In this document: piece after piece, positions 45,249-57,344 of the stretch
How positions within the stretch are numbered: the stretch's first letter is position 1
Layout of the letters: every line of letters starts with the position of its first letter
Source of the DNA: Thamnidium elegans
Taxonomy: Eukaryota; Mucoromycota; Mucoromycetes; Mucorales; Mucoraceae
Assembly: GCA_025201345.1 (NCBI GenBank)
Contig: JAIXMG010000007.1
Coordinates: 1-64,000, forward strand
DNA: 64,000 nucleotides
Reading direction: 5' to 3'
Notes under the pieces: model-generated
Seen by the model: the letters and a program-made list of their open reading frames with translations, nothing else
Database searches by the model: none
What the model was told of the DNA's origin: nothing
Program-made: the position numbers and the translations under genes

Positions 45249-46915
45249 ATTTTTTTTTTTTAAAAAAAAGACGTATGGAAGAAAAAGATAAAAAAGAATT
45301 ATTTGTTTAATTTACCAGTGACGTTTAAACCCCAGATTATACCCAATTGGGGACCAACTTGGAAAGCCCTCATCAGTATTTTAAGTCTTCTTGACTCTGG
45401 ATGCTTTATTTATTTCAAAGAATAGAATAAAACTATTCCTGATGTTCTTACATGTTTATTATATATACATATATATTGCCAAGTGTAAATAAAGCTTTCT
45501 AATTCATAAAACTATCTAAAATATCTTTATTCTCGCAGGTAATTCCCCCCCCCCAACATCAATCATCTTACTATCACTCGAATGGCACGCCACCCCTCAA
45601 AAATAATATAGGAAACCCAGTTATATTTTCTAATAGAAATTAGTATATATCTTACCATCTCCCATGTACTATATACCGGAAACACTCTTTCTTCGTATTT
45701 TCTCTTAATGAGACATACCGAAAAGACATTTAGAAGGAGGCCAATAAAGAAATCGAGTCTCTATATCACTATGATTAGGATAGTGTCCATATATCGAAAA
45801 GAAAGGTTAGTTAAGGTGTCACAAAACCTGAAACAAGTGGAAAAATACTCGCGATAACCAGGACTAGAAAAAAGATAAGATTCAAACGACAATGCTGCAA
45901 TTTTATTTTTTGATATGTCGTAAATTTACATAAAATAAAAAAGAAATATAGTATGTAAAGTTTCCACTTTTCTGTCAAATTGATTTATTCGATATTAAGT
46001 AAATACTCCAACAACAGCAAAGATTCTGATCGACTCAGCAAATCAAGATATTTCCTTTTTACTTCTCCCTCAAAGTGAATTGTTTACATTGTTTTCTTTT
46101 GATTACTTGTAAACCAGCGTATCATATTTATACTAATACCAATCCGATTTGTATTCTTGGGCACTTGTTTTCGTTGCCATAGAAAACAGTTGATTGATAA
46201 AGAAAAAGAAGTAGAAAGAGGATTTTACAGCAGTGACCACCTGAATACCGAACTTTTCTAATCGAAATCTTTTATCGAACTCTACAGAAGCTATACCAGA
46301 CAGAATACAATTGTCATAAATTATTTTATTTTTATCTCGTCAATTCACGGCCTACATTACAGTACGCTTATAGAGAGAGGTGTTTTGGCAGAAACTGCTG
46401 TAAGTTAGCCAGTAATAATGCCAGAAACCGCTGTAGACAAAAAAGGAAACTGAGTTTAATGCTGCTCTCAAGCAAATTTAAATATGAAGTGAAAACACCT
46501 TCATACAAAATAATGTCTTCTGTAAGAGATATTTTTTTAACGGACCAAGACCAAAAAAGTATAGGTATTCCCATTATTATGTAAAAACCAGAGCACTATT
46601 TTTCATTTACCTTTACTTAAATCGGATGCTAATAAAAAAAGAAATCTTTATTAAAATATAGTAAAATTTAAAAATTCACCGCAATTTTTAGCTCTAAAAA
46701 CCTTAAAAACCTTACGGTAGTTGTAAGCAATTCGGGTACCCTTGAGTATCGAATTAGATCGAATTAATTACGTTTCTGTTATACGGCCTAGGGAAATAAG
46801 GATGTTCCACGTGATTAATTGCGTCATTGAGAGCATTGCTTAGCAAAAAAGAGATAAGATGCTGTAAGAAGGGGTAAAAAAAAATATACTTTATATAAAA
46901 AAAAAAGAAAAAAAA
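45249..46915. other. Intergenic, no gene seen
   Basis: 1.7 kb upstream of TAF9 and downstream of SNX3. A short C run (45547-45554) and many A/T runs occur. The 68-codon minus frame at 46368-46574 is unsupported. Confidence 0.55.
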
Positions 46916-47590
46916 TTAATAGTTATAGTTATCACGAGAGAAATTGGGATCTTGAATAAAAGCAGCAAGAACTTTACTACCAGTTTGTAATAAAGGATGA
47001 CCAGCAACACTAATATAATATGATTTTAATATCATATTCTTTTATAAATATAAAAAGCAAAACTTACATTTGTAAAAATCTTTCTAACCCCTCTCTACGT
47101 TGTTCAATAACCTCATCTGCAAATCTATTTGTAAAGACTTTTCCGGGCAAAGGAGGAATGTTAACTCTAGTCGATTCACGTTCCAATACATCTCTAAACC
47201 ACTCGAAATCACTATATCTTCTACGAACTGCTGATTGTTTCAACTTGAAAGCCGGGATGTTCGTCTGCGTATAAAAAGAATAAGTATTATATTGATAAAA
47301 GAATCTAGCTTTTTTTTCTTTCTTTCTTACTCTGCAAAGAATCTCGTAGTCTGTGTACATTTTACGACCAAAGCCTAAAATATATTATTGTTAAGTCAGC
47401 ATATATATATATATATATATATACATATATGATAACGAAGGGTGTAATACTTACCATGTGTTTGAGGATTCTTTACCTCAATTTCTAAAAAATTTTCTGG
47501 AATACCATAACGTTCTTCAATAGTTTGATCCCGGGTTGAAGCACCTGTCATTGTTTGAAAGGACTGAAACTTGTGTGGACCAGCTGACAT
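46916..47590 (-). CDS. SNX3: Sorting nexin-3 (SNX3/Grd19)
   Basis: PX-domain protein that binds PI3P on early endosomes and works with retromer in recycling cargo to the Golgi. Four exons (47590-47455, 47374-47331, 47264-47068 and 47009-46916) give 156 aa, the length of SNX3. The PX domain covers nearly the whole protein: [32 protein letters not shown], the PI3P-binding [16 protein letters not shown] and [10 protein letters not shown]. The short C-terminus [12 protein letters not shown] is like family members. Exon 2 is only 44 nt. It is followed by TRM1 109 bp upstream on the same strand. Confidence 0.93.
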
Positions 47591-47699
47591 TTGGTTTTTA
47601 TTATTATTATATGTGTATAAGATATAAAAGAAATAGAAAAAAAATATAGAACGGTTATTTTTTCTCTTGCTGAGATTTAATTAATTTTTATTTGTGTAT

Positions 47700-49500
47700 T
47701 TAAAAGACTTGTTCATCAGTCTTTCTCTTTTGACCAGCTCTTGCTTTAGGACCCCAATTAGCAGTAGGATTTACTTGATAACGTACTAAATGTTCTGATT
47801 TTGATTCAGCAGTAGCATTAGGATGCCTTGTGAAATCGACTTCAATTGTAGGTTCTTTAGCAAGAATAGCTCTAGCAGGTGAATTCTCTGCAATATTGTT
47901 CATAACAACTGGATTCTTTTTAACCCAAGCTCTCATAATATCCCACATAACATGAGAAGGCGCATCGGTCTTTACTGATTGCTTTCCGCAATGAGATGAT
48001 GATACTTTATATCCGGCATTAAGAATAGCTGAAAAGAGATCGACAACTGGAATACTGTTACAGTGAACTGTACCACATAATCTGGCAAGTGTCCAATAGA
48101 ATGGTGTATGGATTTCTTCCTTGATAACTGATAACATTCCCTTCATACGTTGTGCAGTACCGTAACTAGATTCGTTATCCTTTACATGTTGAAGCATCTT
48201 GGCTACAAAATCATCATCATGAATCTTATCTGCCCAAGCAGGGCCACCAATCTTTATATTTTATGAGTTTAGTATCTATAATATATATATATATATGAGT
48301 TTTATATTCGAAACTTACATGGTGAATATTGTTACAGTTATCACATAATCTATTAACAGTGGGTCCAGTACCAGGTGTATGTCTTTCAGCTCCATTAGAT
48401 TCTTTAATTGTAATCTTACCAAGATGTTGAACAGAGTAGGCATGACAGCCGGAACACTCATAAACAACACCCATCTTGGAAGCTGATTTCTTTACTTGTT
48501 GAGGAGAAGTATATACACGAACAAATACACGTAAATAAAAATCAATGCTGCAAGAAACAAGAGGAACAATATGACGCTTATAACGACCAGCAGAAGTTTG
48601 CAACATTTGTAAAACTAAACGAAGTGCCATTTCATGAGGGAACATACCCTTCAAAGGCATACCACCATATTTACCAAAACTACAAACAATAATTAATTCA
48701 TCAATTTTTAAAATATATCATTATGTACATATACGTTACCATGTTTCTGGATGCATGGAACCAGCAAGAATAGCAAGATCAGTACATGTGACACATAATA
48801 AACCACCTTCAGATACTGCTTGAACAGCACCATCAACAAAGGGTGCAGCGCTTCCGTAAGGATCTAAATCAACAACATCAAATCTATTATCGGTACCAAC
48901 TGTATCATACATGACACGCATAGCATCACCATGATTGGGTTTAACTAAATCTTCAGATAAACCATTATATTTGACGTTTCTTCTAATTGATTCCAAAGCA
49001 TCTAATTCAATATCGTTACAGGTAACTTGCTTTAACTTGGGAATTTCTTTAGCATAACGAACAGATCTTAAACCACTAGCTGCTAAAGCTTCAAGAACAG
49101 TAAAATTGTTGGAGTTGTTGTGTTTATCTAAAGCGTTTTGGATAGCATTTTTTGACTCTTCGTCTTTTTTTTTAAAAAAAAAAAAGTTAAAAAATAAGGT
49201 ACAAAAAATAATAACAATAAAAATAATAAAAAAGAGGTGTGTACCTTTGGCTCTAGCCAACTTTTTCTCCATACGCTCAGCCTTTTCTTGATTAAAGATT
49301 TCACTCCAAGTACGAATGGCAGCAATAGACATGTCACGATTAAACTGTTGTACAGGATTATAAAAGACTTCATTATGTTTAGGGAAAAGAATAGTTGCTT
49401 TTCCCTCGGTGACAGTGTTATACTGTGTAATATCGATATCTGGCGTTACAGAAGACATAGTACGTTTATTTCTATAAAATAGGGTCTTTAAACGAAGCAT
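47700..49500 (-). CDS. TRM1: tRNA (guanine26-N2)-dimethyltransferase TRM1
   Basis: SAM-dependent enzyme that makes N2,N2-dimethylguanosine at tRNA position 26, in nucleus and mitochondria. Four exons (49500-49245, 49163-48740, 48679-48319 and 48251-47700) give 530 aa. It has TVTEGKATILFPKHNEVFYNP and QQFNRDMSIAAI at the start. The SAM motif is LEALAASGLRSVRYAKE, and the catalytic DLDPYGSAAPFVDGA is followed by GLLCVTCTDLAIL. A zinc-binding region pairs CSGCHAYSV with CDNCNN. The C-terminal half includes HTPFYWTLARLCG and the basic end KARAGQKRKTDEQVF. An in-frame ATG at residue 15 (49458) could give a cytosolic/nuclear form, with the basic 14-residue extension serving mitochondrial import, as in yeast. 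Intron 1 contains a T-run/A-run palindrome. Confidence 0.95.
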
Positions 49501-49574
49501 TCACATCAAACAAAATATAAAAAAAAAAGATTTTTCTGATTGACTGAGACTTAATGTGACCTTTTTTTTTCGAT

Positions 49575-50110
49575 TTATCTGTACAATGAACAACATTTTT
49601 TAAATGCTTCCAATACTTCAGGGCTGCGAGAACGTAAAGGAGCTGTAGCTATAGATGTAGGAATATTCTCTGGTTGTTCAATCCATTTCTTGAAAGGGAC
49701 ATTATGTGTTTGTAATACTAATTCTAATTTCTCTAAAGAGCCTTCGTTTTTGGTCTACATATTAAAAATCGTGTCAATAATACACATATTTTTTACGTAA
49801 AAACTTACTTCTAATACAACTTTATGCATATTATCTAAATCTGCAAGGTACTCTTTTGTATTTTCTTCTTCACGCGTCATGTGTAAAATAGCTGTTGCGG
49901 CATGACAAGCTTGAGTCATGACACTATAAAATATTAGGTTAAAATGGTTTTTTCTTTCTTTTTTTTTTTATAATTACCTGCCAGTAGGCCATTGCAATTT
50001 CTAAACAAGTAATTTTAGTTTTAGTAAAAAAAGTTGGCGCTTATATATTTTTTTTTTATTACTTTGGCAAGGTCCTTACGGACAACAATAAACATGGTTA
50101 AAGGTTCCAT
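49575..50110 (-). CDS. PTRHD1: PTRHD1-like peptidyl-tRNA hydrolase 2-family protein, 121 aa
   Basis: Four exons, about 50110-50063, 50000-49978, 49923-49810 and 49754-49575, give 121 aa. The third exon's boundaries may be off by one base in my count; the splice joins themselves are clear. The fold is that of the PTH2 family: MFIVVRKDLAK, then WPTGSVMTQACHAATAILHM, which corresponds to the GkxaAQasHAa catalytic region of PTH2. HKVVLETKNEGSLEKLELVL and WIEQPENIPTSIATAPL follow. PTRHD1 lacks the classical PTH2 transmembrane N-terminus, as here. True peptidyl-tRNA hydrolase activity is unproven for PTRHD1. It shares a 115-bp divergent promoter region with DAD3. Confidence 0.85.
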
Positions 50111-50225
50111 ACTAAGTTTAAAAGAGAAAAAAGAAAGAAAGAAGGGAGTTACAATTTTTTTTTTTTCTTTGAACTTGTTTCGTTTTATACGCGCAATTTT
50201 TTTTCCTTCTTTTTTTAAAAAAAAG
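50111..50225. promoter_or_regulatory. Shared divergent promoter, PTRHD1 and DAD3
   Basis: Only 115 bp separate the two divergent start codons. The sequence consists of alternating A-rich and T-rich blocks (50120-50145 purine-rich, 50155-50166 T, 50198-50223 T then A). Both transcription starts must lie inside it or overlap it. No TATA box is obvious. Confidence 0.6.
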
Positions 50226-50532
50226 ATGCCAGCTTTAGAAGAAGCCATTATAAGTGAAGGACAATTATTATTAGAACAAACAGCAAAGGTCTGTCTTTTT
50301 AAATACAAAATAAAATAAGTGAAAATATAACATTTTTTTAATACTGAAAAAATGACAATTATTATAGATTAATGCCACGTTAATAGAATTGAATGAATCT
50401 CAAGTAATTACAATGATTGAAAAGTTACGACAGATAGAGAAAAAAATGTCTACTGCATTTACATATTTTAAAGCATCCATGTATACCAATAATTATCAAG
50501 ATAAAGAAGATACAAATCGACCTGTTATATAA
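50226..50532 (+). CDS. DAD3: DASH complex subunit DAD3
   Basis: Small kinetochore protein of the fungal DASH/Dam1 ring, which couples chromosomes to microtubules. Two exons (50226-50288 and 50368-50532) give 75 aa. The protein is almost wholly helical: LEEAIISEGQLLLEQTAK, INATLIELNESQVITMIEKL, and the signature end IEKKMSTAFTYFKASMY, which matches the E-K-x-x-x-[VA]-F-T-x-x-K-A-S-[VM]-Y block of DAD3. The start follows a T/A-run and is the first ATG. Its stop lies four bases before the stop of the convergent HMG-like gene. Confidence 0.85.
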
Positions 50533-50536
50533 AAAT

Positions 50537-51021
50537 TTATTTTTTCTCTTCTTCTTCTTCCTTCTTCTTGTTCTTAGGGTTTTCGCTAGCAGTGGCCCAG
50601 TTTTGAGCCTAAAAAAAAATAAATAAAAAAATTTGTTAAATTTTTTATAAGCCTTCAAAATATATAATAAAAAAAACTTACAGCCTTCTTGAAAGCCTAT
50701 ATACATATCATAAAACACATAATCAATTAGAAAACACGTTTAAAAAGTAACGATACATGTACTTACATCCTTGTGAGAAATACCAGGTGTAACTTCCTTA
50801 ACCTTAGAGAGTTCGGTCTATAGTAATAATAATAAATAGAGTGAATATTTTGTTATACCCTCTTGACTTTTATATATATTTTATACCTTCATGAACATGT
50901 TGTAAGGAGACAACTTCTTGGCTATATTATACACGCAAATAGTTTATATCTATGCCGATAAAAGATTTTATAGTGTATTTAAATACTTACGGGACTTCTT
51001 GGTAATCTTATCCTTAGCCAT
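50537..51021 (-). CDS. Small HMG/YABBY-like chromatin protein, 67 aa
   Basis: Five very short exons (51021-50991, 50921-50887, 50817-50767, 50696-50682 and 50608-50537; exon 4 has 15 nt) give 67 aa. The core LSPYNMFMKTELSKVKEVTP plus GISHKDAFKKAAQNW is the helical HMG-box-like motif found in YABBY proteins and in small fungal homologues (consensus SPYN-F-K-E-..HKEAFK-AA-NW). Both ends are highly charged (MAKDKITKK, then KKKEEEEEKK). It is probably nuclear and DNA- or chromatin-binding (inference from the motif). Every splice site is GT-AG and the exon joins keep the motif unbroken. Converges with DAD3. Confidence 0.85.
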
Positions 51022-51381
51022 TTTTTAATGATGTTTTTTTGAATAGGAAAAAAAAAGAAGCGTGCAAAAAAATTTCTTTAACACTTTTTATAAACAACTA
51101 CATCTACCAATGGTAAGTCATTAAAAATTAGCACCTCCCCACTTCGCGTGAGTTAAAATAAGTAAAGTCACAGTAAATAAAAAAATAGAAGGTCCTTTTC
51201 TTCGTTTTGTTCTATGGACAATTCTTAAAACTATAATATCATGCACTTGTAGAGAATAGACTGAATGCTTTCAACAACATTTATATCCTTGCTCCAGTAA
51301 CTGCTAAAAAGAGAAAACGAAAATTTGGCGCCTCTGATTTTCGCGTTTTTTATCCTAGTCACGTGCTTTCATGTTTTTACA

Positions 51382-51564
51382 AGGCCAGCTTAGTGACGAC
51401 AGTATAAACGACACTGACATTATAGATAATATCGTCTGTAGTAAATGATTTTACCTTGTAAATTACTTCGTCTTCGTTTTGACTATCTTCAGCTTGTTCT
51501 ATAAACAAAGGAAGTACTTCCTCGTTGATAGCTTCAAACTCAATTAAACAGCCAAAACTTTAAG
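51382..51564 (-). pseudogene. Gene fragment, possibly from a SWIM-type protein
   Basis: The minus-strand frame begins after a TAA and reads FGCLIEFEAINEEVLPLFIE, then NEDEVIYKVKSFTTDDIIYN, stopping at a TAA. The sequence just upstream (TTTCTTAAAG) could be a splice acceptor. The VKSFTTDDIIYNVSV part resembles the strand that precedes a SWIM zinc finger in MULE-type transposases and relatives, but the Cys/His residues themselves are missing. Weak call. Confidence 0.3.
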
Positions 51565-51791
51565 AAATACAAGTATGTCAGCAATTGACAATTGAATAAA
51601 TCATATCACAAAAGTATAAATTTCTCCTTATTTTCTTTCTTTCTTCTTTATTTTTTTTTCTCCTACTTAATTGAAAAGCTTCCTGATATTAATAAGCCCT
51701 ATATCAAGCAAGAAAAAAGAAGGAATTATCAGTTTCATGCATAAAAATGATAGCTTTCAATTTTATTTATATATTTTATAGAAATACATGG

Positions 51792-51878
51792 CTCTGGTTA
51801 ACAAACTCTTACTCTGCTTAAACTGTTGCTCTGGTTGGACGCTTACTCTGGTTGGACTCTTACTCTTCTTGAACTCTG
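51792..51878. repeat. Degenerate tandem repeat, 17-bp period, five copies
   Basis: Units start with CTCTG/CTCTT at 51792, 51812, 51829, 51846 and 51863. The third and fourth copies are nearly identical (ctctggttggac[gt]ctta); the outer copies are more diverged. Confidence 0.75.
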
Positions 51879-53000
51879 AATGATGCTAGTAATGTTTTTA
51901 TGGTTTTTTTTTTGTGCCAACGGATGTGATTATATTCTCGAGCTGTTGCTACTCTTCGGTTATCTTTTCCCCGCGAAAGGTTTTTACAGACGCCAAGTTT
52001 TAGTGCGAACATACAACTCATTAATCTATGCAAAAATATTGTTTACTCTTATTCATCACAAAAGTAAAATAATCTCACATAAATATTGATATAATATTTT
52101 TGATTATTTTTTTTTTTATTACGTATAGTCTCGTCCTACTACAAGTTTCCAAATAGCTAACTCTGGTGTTATCCTTTAAGTCTAGTATATGATTTCCGTT
52201 ACGAAAGAATGTTTTAGATCTTACAGATAATATATTTAAATATAAATTTCATAAAGAATAACGCACTATGAAAATCCCATCGAGCTTACATTTACTTTTT
52301 ACCGCTCTTTTTAGAACAATATATCATGAAGATTTACTCATTGAGACTGTCCCCCCAGTGCCCAGTGGATATTGCCTCTGGTTGACTGGTATGGCAGGAT
52401 ATAACAATTATCTGGATAATGATTTATGCCAATATTAATTTTTTTATGATCTTTAATACTACTGCTAGGCTTAAGCAAGATATATAACGAGGAAACTTAA
52501 AAAAGTTTCATTTGCCGCTGTTCAACACCTGTAGTGAGGTGATTGTGAGCAGTCCGGAACCAGGGACTGTAATTAGAAAAGTTAATATTTGTAAGAGTTA
52601 GTGGTCGAAGGCGTCGTACAATGTAAATGAAGGTCTGGTAATAGGACTGAACTTTATATTGTACCACCCGCCTCTTCTATAAAGTTGTGTTCATGGTTTT
52701 ATAAATAAAAGTTAGCCTTTTTATCCCCTAAGTTTTAAGAATATTTTCAAGAATCCCGAAGTCTCGGGTTTTGGGTCTATAGTCAAGAAGCTAAAAGGAT
52801 AGTTATTTGTATTAAGTCACTTAAGTAATTAAGATCTCGATACAGCACACCGTTCGGCCTTAAAAAAATTAATTTTTGCGCTGACGTCATTTTTTAACAT
52901 CCTGTGGCGAAATAGGGAGACTTTAAAAAGAGAAAGTTTCTGTTGGAATTAATGTGCATGTGATTTTCTGGTTCCTTTTTTTTTTCTAACTTTTTTTCTC

Positions 53001-54380
53001 ATGGAAGAACTTGACTTGAGACTCATTCGTTTTGTGGACACCACAAACGATAACTTGATATGCTGTATATGTCAAGCACCTTATATTGAACCTGTGATAA
53101 CACACTGCGGGTAAAAAAGAAAAAAAAATTGACCTTTAAAACAAAAACTAAGATAAACCAATAGGCATACCTTTTGTACATTTTGTATCTATCAAGCAAT
53201 TGAAGCATCACCTGTATGTCCTATTGATAGAGCAAATATATCCATCGATGATATCCAACCTGCAGCCAAAATCATTTCCAATATGGTAAACGAACTTTCA
53301 GTTTATTGTCCTAGACATGAACAAGGTTGTGCACATATTTGTCAGCGACAATATATCGAATCACATTTAAAATATCATTGTCAGTATACCATGGCTCCTT
53401 GTAAATTAGACGAATGTAAAGAATTGTTGTTAAAAAAGGACCTTGGTACTCATGTTAAAACTTGCAAGTATAGAATAGTTGAGTGTAACATGTGTAAGAA
53501 AAAAATGTGCTCCTATGAATTAGAAGTAATGTATTTGTACATATAAAGGTAATATATGATATGACTAATATTTTTCTTTATTAGGATCATTATAGTTTAT
53601 GTCCTTCCGAAATTATAGAGTGTCAGTACTGTAAAACATCTCGTTCTAGATCAGACCACAATTCTCATATAGCGCAATGTCCCCAATTCAACATTAGTTG
53701 TCCTCAAGCAGAATTCGGATGCAGTTGGAACGACCAAAGACAGTTGTTATCTGAACATACGTTAACATGCCCATATGAAGCAATTACAAACTACTTGCAA
53801 AAGCAACAAAAGACCGAAACATTAGTTCAAAAGGAGTTGCGACAATTACATAAAGAAAACGCCACATTAAAGAGAGAGCAAGAGGAATCCAAAAAACATG
53901 TTAATACCATAGTAAATCAACTGGACCTTATGTTTCCAGGGCATTTCTTGCTGGATGCAGATATACCTGTGGAAGCTAGAAATGAATCCATTTTATCAGA
54001 AAGTCAAAGATTAAACAGCGAGCTAGAAACTTTATCTGCAAATATCGCTTCTTTGGAATTAAAACAAAATATGGCTTTAATGACGGAAACGTTTAGGCTG
54101 CAAGAAGAGTTGCAAAGTTTAAGAGCTATTTGTCACGGGTTAAGAATGCAAATGCATTATGTTATGATGGATCGTAGAAATAATACCAGTTCCACTAGTT
54201 CAAATAATACTGCTACTGTATCTGCAACAAATCAAAATAGAAATAACGAAAATACAAATGCTGCTAATAGAGCTCGTAATTATTTAGGTAAAGACTTAAA
54301 AAAAATTACTTTTTTTTAAAAAAAAATTGTATTTAATTTTCTTTAAATTAGAATCTTCTCGACAAGAAACCAAATTATAA
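53001..54380 (+). CDS. RING and TRAF-type zinc-finger protein with coiled coil
   Basis: Four exons (53001-53110, 53165-53525, 53585-54287 and 54352-54380) give 400 aa. The N-terminal RING is CCICQAPYIEPVITHCGHTF followed by C-x2-C and CPIDR. Two TRAF-type zinc-finger regions follow: CPRHEQGCAHICQRQYIESH with CKLDECKELL, and HYSLCPSEIIECQYCK with CPQAEFGCSW. Residues about 255-375 form a coiled coil (ELRQLHKENATLKREQEESK and a second segment). The tail is Asn/Thr-rich and disordered. The architecture is that of a TRAF-like E3 ubiquitin ligase (RING, TRAF zinc fingers, coiled coil) but lacks a C-terminal MATH/TRAF domain. The substrate is unknown. Confidence 0.85.
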
Positions 54381-54595
54381 CGAAACCTGTACTTATTCTC
54401 CTACTAATTACAATGATATCCCCCCCTTTTAATAAACCTTTCTTTTTGATAATGCAATTTTTAAAGCTACTTGAATCAAGTCACAATATAGCAGTCCCTG
54501 TTTGAAAAAAAAAAAATGGGAATCGAAAAAAAAAAAGCAACCAGGAAATAAAAAAAAAAAAAACTTCTTTAATACTTTTTAACACACAAAAAAAT

Positions 54596-57344
54596 ATGCC
54601 TCCCAAGAAGAGTATTCAAAGAGTCAGCCACAAGGTTGCACCCAAGGGACCTGCAAAGTCAAAGAAGTCAAAGACTGCTAATGCTCAACCCAAGAAATCA
54701 AAGGATCAAAAAGTAAATTTTTTTGAAAAAAATTTCGGTAGATCTCAAAAAAAAAATATTAACTTGACATTTGTTTCATTTAGGAGAAAGAAAAGGATAA
54801 GATACCAGAGTATGTTCACGTTCCTGAAGTGGAAGATGAAGATGTTGCTATTTCTGATGAAGATATGGAATTTTTCGCTGATAACCAAGGTTTTACCTCC
54901 TTCTTGACAGGTTTAAATTCCAAAGAACTTACAAGGTATTTTTTTTTTTAAAAAAAAACAAATACAATACATGATTCATTTTAACTAATATATATATATA
55001 TATACAACAAATAGAAACGTAGTTAAAAAGAAAAAGACACCTACCAAGAAACCCATCAGTAAAAAGGAACAACCTAAAGAAGACGGCTTAGATTCTTCTG
55101 ATGACGACCAAGGACCTAACTCTGACGACGAATTGGATAACTTTGAAGAGCCCGATTCTGAGGAAGAATTAGATAATTTCGAAGAAGAAGCAAGCGAAGA
55201 TAATTTCGATGAAGGTGATTTGAACGATGACGATATGGATCAATTGTTAGCTATGTCTGAAGAATCCAAGCCTGCTGCCAATAAGAAGACCAAGGAAGCA
55301 AACGATTCAGATGAAGAGATGGATTACGAGACCAAGCCTAGAAAGATTGCTAGTGAATGGACTCGTAAAGATTATCATACCAAGTTACCTATCAAGTTAC
55401 CCGGTGGTAAGCTTAAACAATTAGACGAACCTCAACCTGGAGACAGTTCTGATGAGGAAGAGACTGTTGAGGAAATCGTAGAGAAAGTTGTTGAGGAACA
55501 AGAAGAGGAACAAGAGCCAGAGCCTAGATTAAGCAAAAAGGAATATCTTTTAAAAAAGAAAGAAGAGTTGGCAACTATTGCTGGTAACCTTCAAGGTGAC
55601 CCAGAGGAGTATGTTGGTCAATTAAGAACCCTTCGTACTATTTATAGAGAACGTAATGTTACCGTCAAGAAGTTAGCATTACTTACTCAATTGGCTGTTT
55701 ATAAGGATATTATTCCTGGTTATAGAATTCGTCCTTTGACTGCTTTGGAAGAAGAAACTCAAGTTTCTAGAGAAGTTAAAAAAATGAGAGAGTTTGAAAA
55801 GTCTTTGCTTGCCAATTATGAATTATACTTGAAAGATTTGAATGTCTTGTTAACTAGTAAGTAGTAGTAATTTAATATCATGTACACGTATGTTTATTTA
55901 TTTTTTTAAATCAGGAAAAAAGACTGAAGAAGATGCATCTTTGGCTTTGGTTGCTACACGTTGTTTATGTGAACTTTTAATTGCAAAGACACATTTCAAT
56001 TTCCGACTCGAAATCATGGTTGCCGTAGTTACACGTATGAGTACTATCAAGTGGAATGAAGCAGCACAATTATGTAGCGAAACTCTTATTACAATTTTCC
56101 AAAATGACGAATCCGGTAGATCTTCTCTTGATGCGGTTAAAATGATTATTCGTATGGTTAAATCGAAGGGTTACGCCATTTCCGAAAACGTCATTAATAT
56201 CTTTTTATATCTTCGTCTCAAGGATGAAATGGCACACAATTATACTGCTAACGATGATGATAAAGTCGGTCAAAAGAGAAAGAATAACAATAAGCCTTTT
56301 ATGACTAAAAAGGCACGTAAGACTTTAAAGGAAACCAGAGAAATTGAAAAGGAGTTCCAAGAAGCTGAAGCTGTTGTTAGTAAAGAAGAGAAGGAGAAAA
56401 ACGTAAGCATATATTTTTTTAATAGATTATTTTCGGGTCATCTCATACTAATTTTGTTTTTTGTTTTTTTTTGTAGCACACTGAAACCTTAAAGTTGATC
56501 TTCGCATTTTATTTCAGAATTTTAAAGAAGCAAACCTCATCACCTCTTTTACCAGCAGTTTTAGAAGGTCTTTCACGATTTGCACATTTAATCAGTGTAG
56601 ACTTTTTCGACGATCTTTTAAACGCACTTCGTGACGTCATGCACGCATTTGAGGATTCCAACGATATTTCACGTACCAGTTCCGGTACCCGTAAGAGATT
56701 ACTTTGTATTATCACTGCATTTGAATTATTATCCGGTCAAGGAGAAGCATTCAACTATGATTTGAAGGACTTTTATACCGAGATCTACAATATTCTCTTC
56801 AAGGCTACTTTCCATACCAAGATTGAAGAAAAGCCTGAATCACAAAAGCAAACTGAGAGCGAAATGTTAATCAAGGGACTCGAATTGATGTTCTTGAAAA
56901 AGAGACAAATTCCCGTAAACAGATTAGCTGCTTTTACTAAAAGATTTGCTTTGGTTGCACTAAATATGCCTAATAAGACAGTATTACAATGTCTTGCCTT
57001 GGTAGATAGACTCGTACAGGTTTGTTTATATATATATATATTCTCTCTCTTTTATTTTGTTTTGTTTACTAACTAATTTGTATATAAAATAGAAAGATCA
57101 TCGTTTAGACGCCCTTTTGCAATCAGAAGATAGAGCATCAAGTGGTATTTATGCACCATTATTAGAAGATCCCGAGCTTTGTAATCCCTTTGGTACAAGT
57201 TTATATGAGCTTTTCCTCTACCAGGTAAAAAAAGGATACATGTATATAAATGTTAAATATATTTTACTAACACGCTTATAATAGAATCATTATGATCCTA
57301 ATGTTAGAACTATTGCTAAAGCTTTACAAAAATCCTCAATGTAG
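54596..57344 (+). CDS. NOC3: Nucleolar complex-associated protein 3 (NOC3)
   Basis: NOC3 binds NOC2 for nuclear transport of pre-60S ribosomal particles and in yeast also helps load replication origins. Seven exons (54596-54712, 54784-54935, 55015-55856, 55915-56402, 56477-57019, 57093-57224 and 57285-57344) give 777 aa. The start is Lys-rich; residues 90-250 have long Asp/Glu stretches (DELDNFEEPDSEEELDNFEE). The conserved NOC3 region follows: VGQLRTLRTIYRERNVTVKK, LALLTQLAVYKDIIPGYRIR, then KTHFNFRLEIMVAVVTRMS. The CBF/Mak21-type C-terminal half has FFDDLLNALRDVMHAFEDSN and the end HYDPNVRTIAKAL. All junctions keep frame. Confidence 0.95.

Larger units (their letters stand above)
51022..53000. 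other. Intergenic with gene fragment and 17-bp repeat
   Basis: 2 kb between the HMG-like and RING/TRAF genes. Contains a 60-codon minus frame of mobile-element character (51382-51564) and a degenerate tandem repeat (51792-51878), both annotated separately. The right part (51900-53000) shows no gene. Confidence 0.55.
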
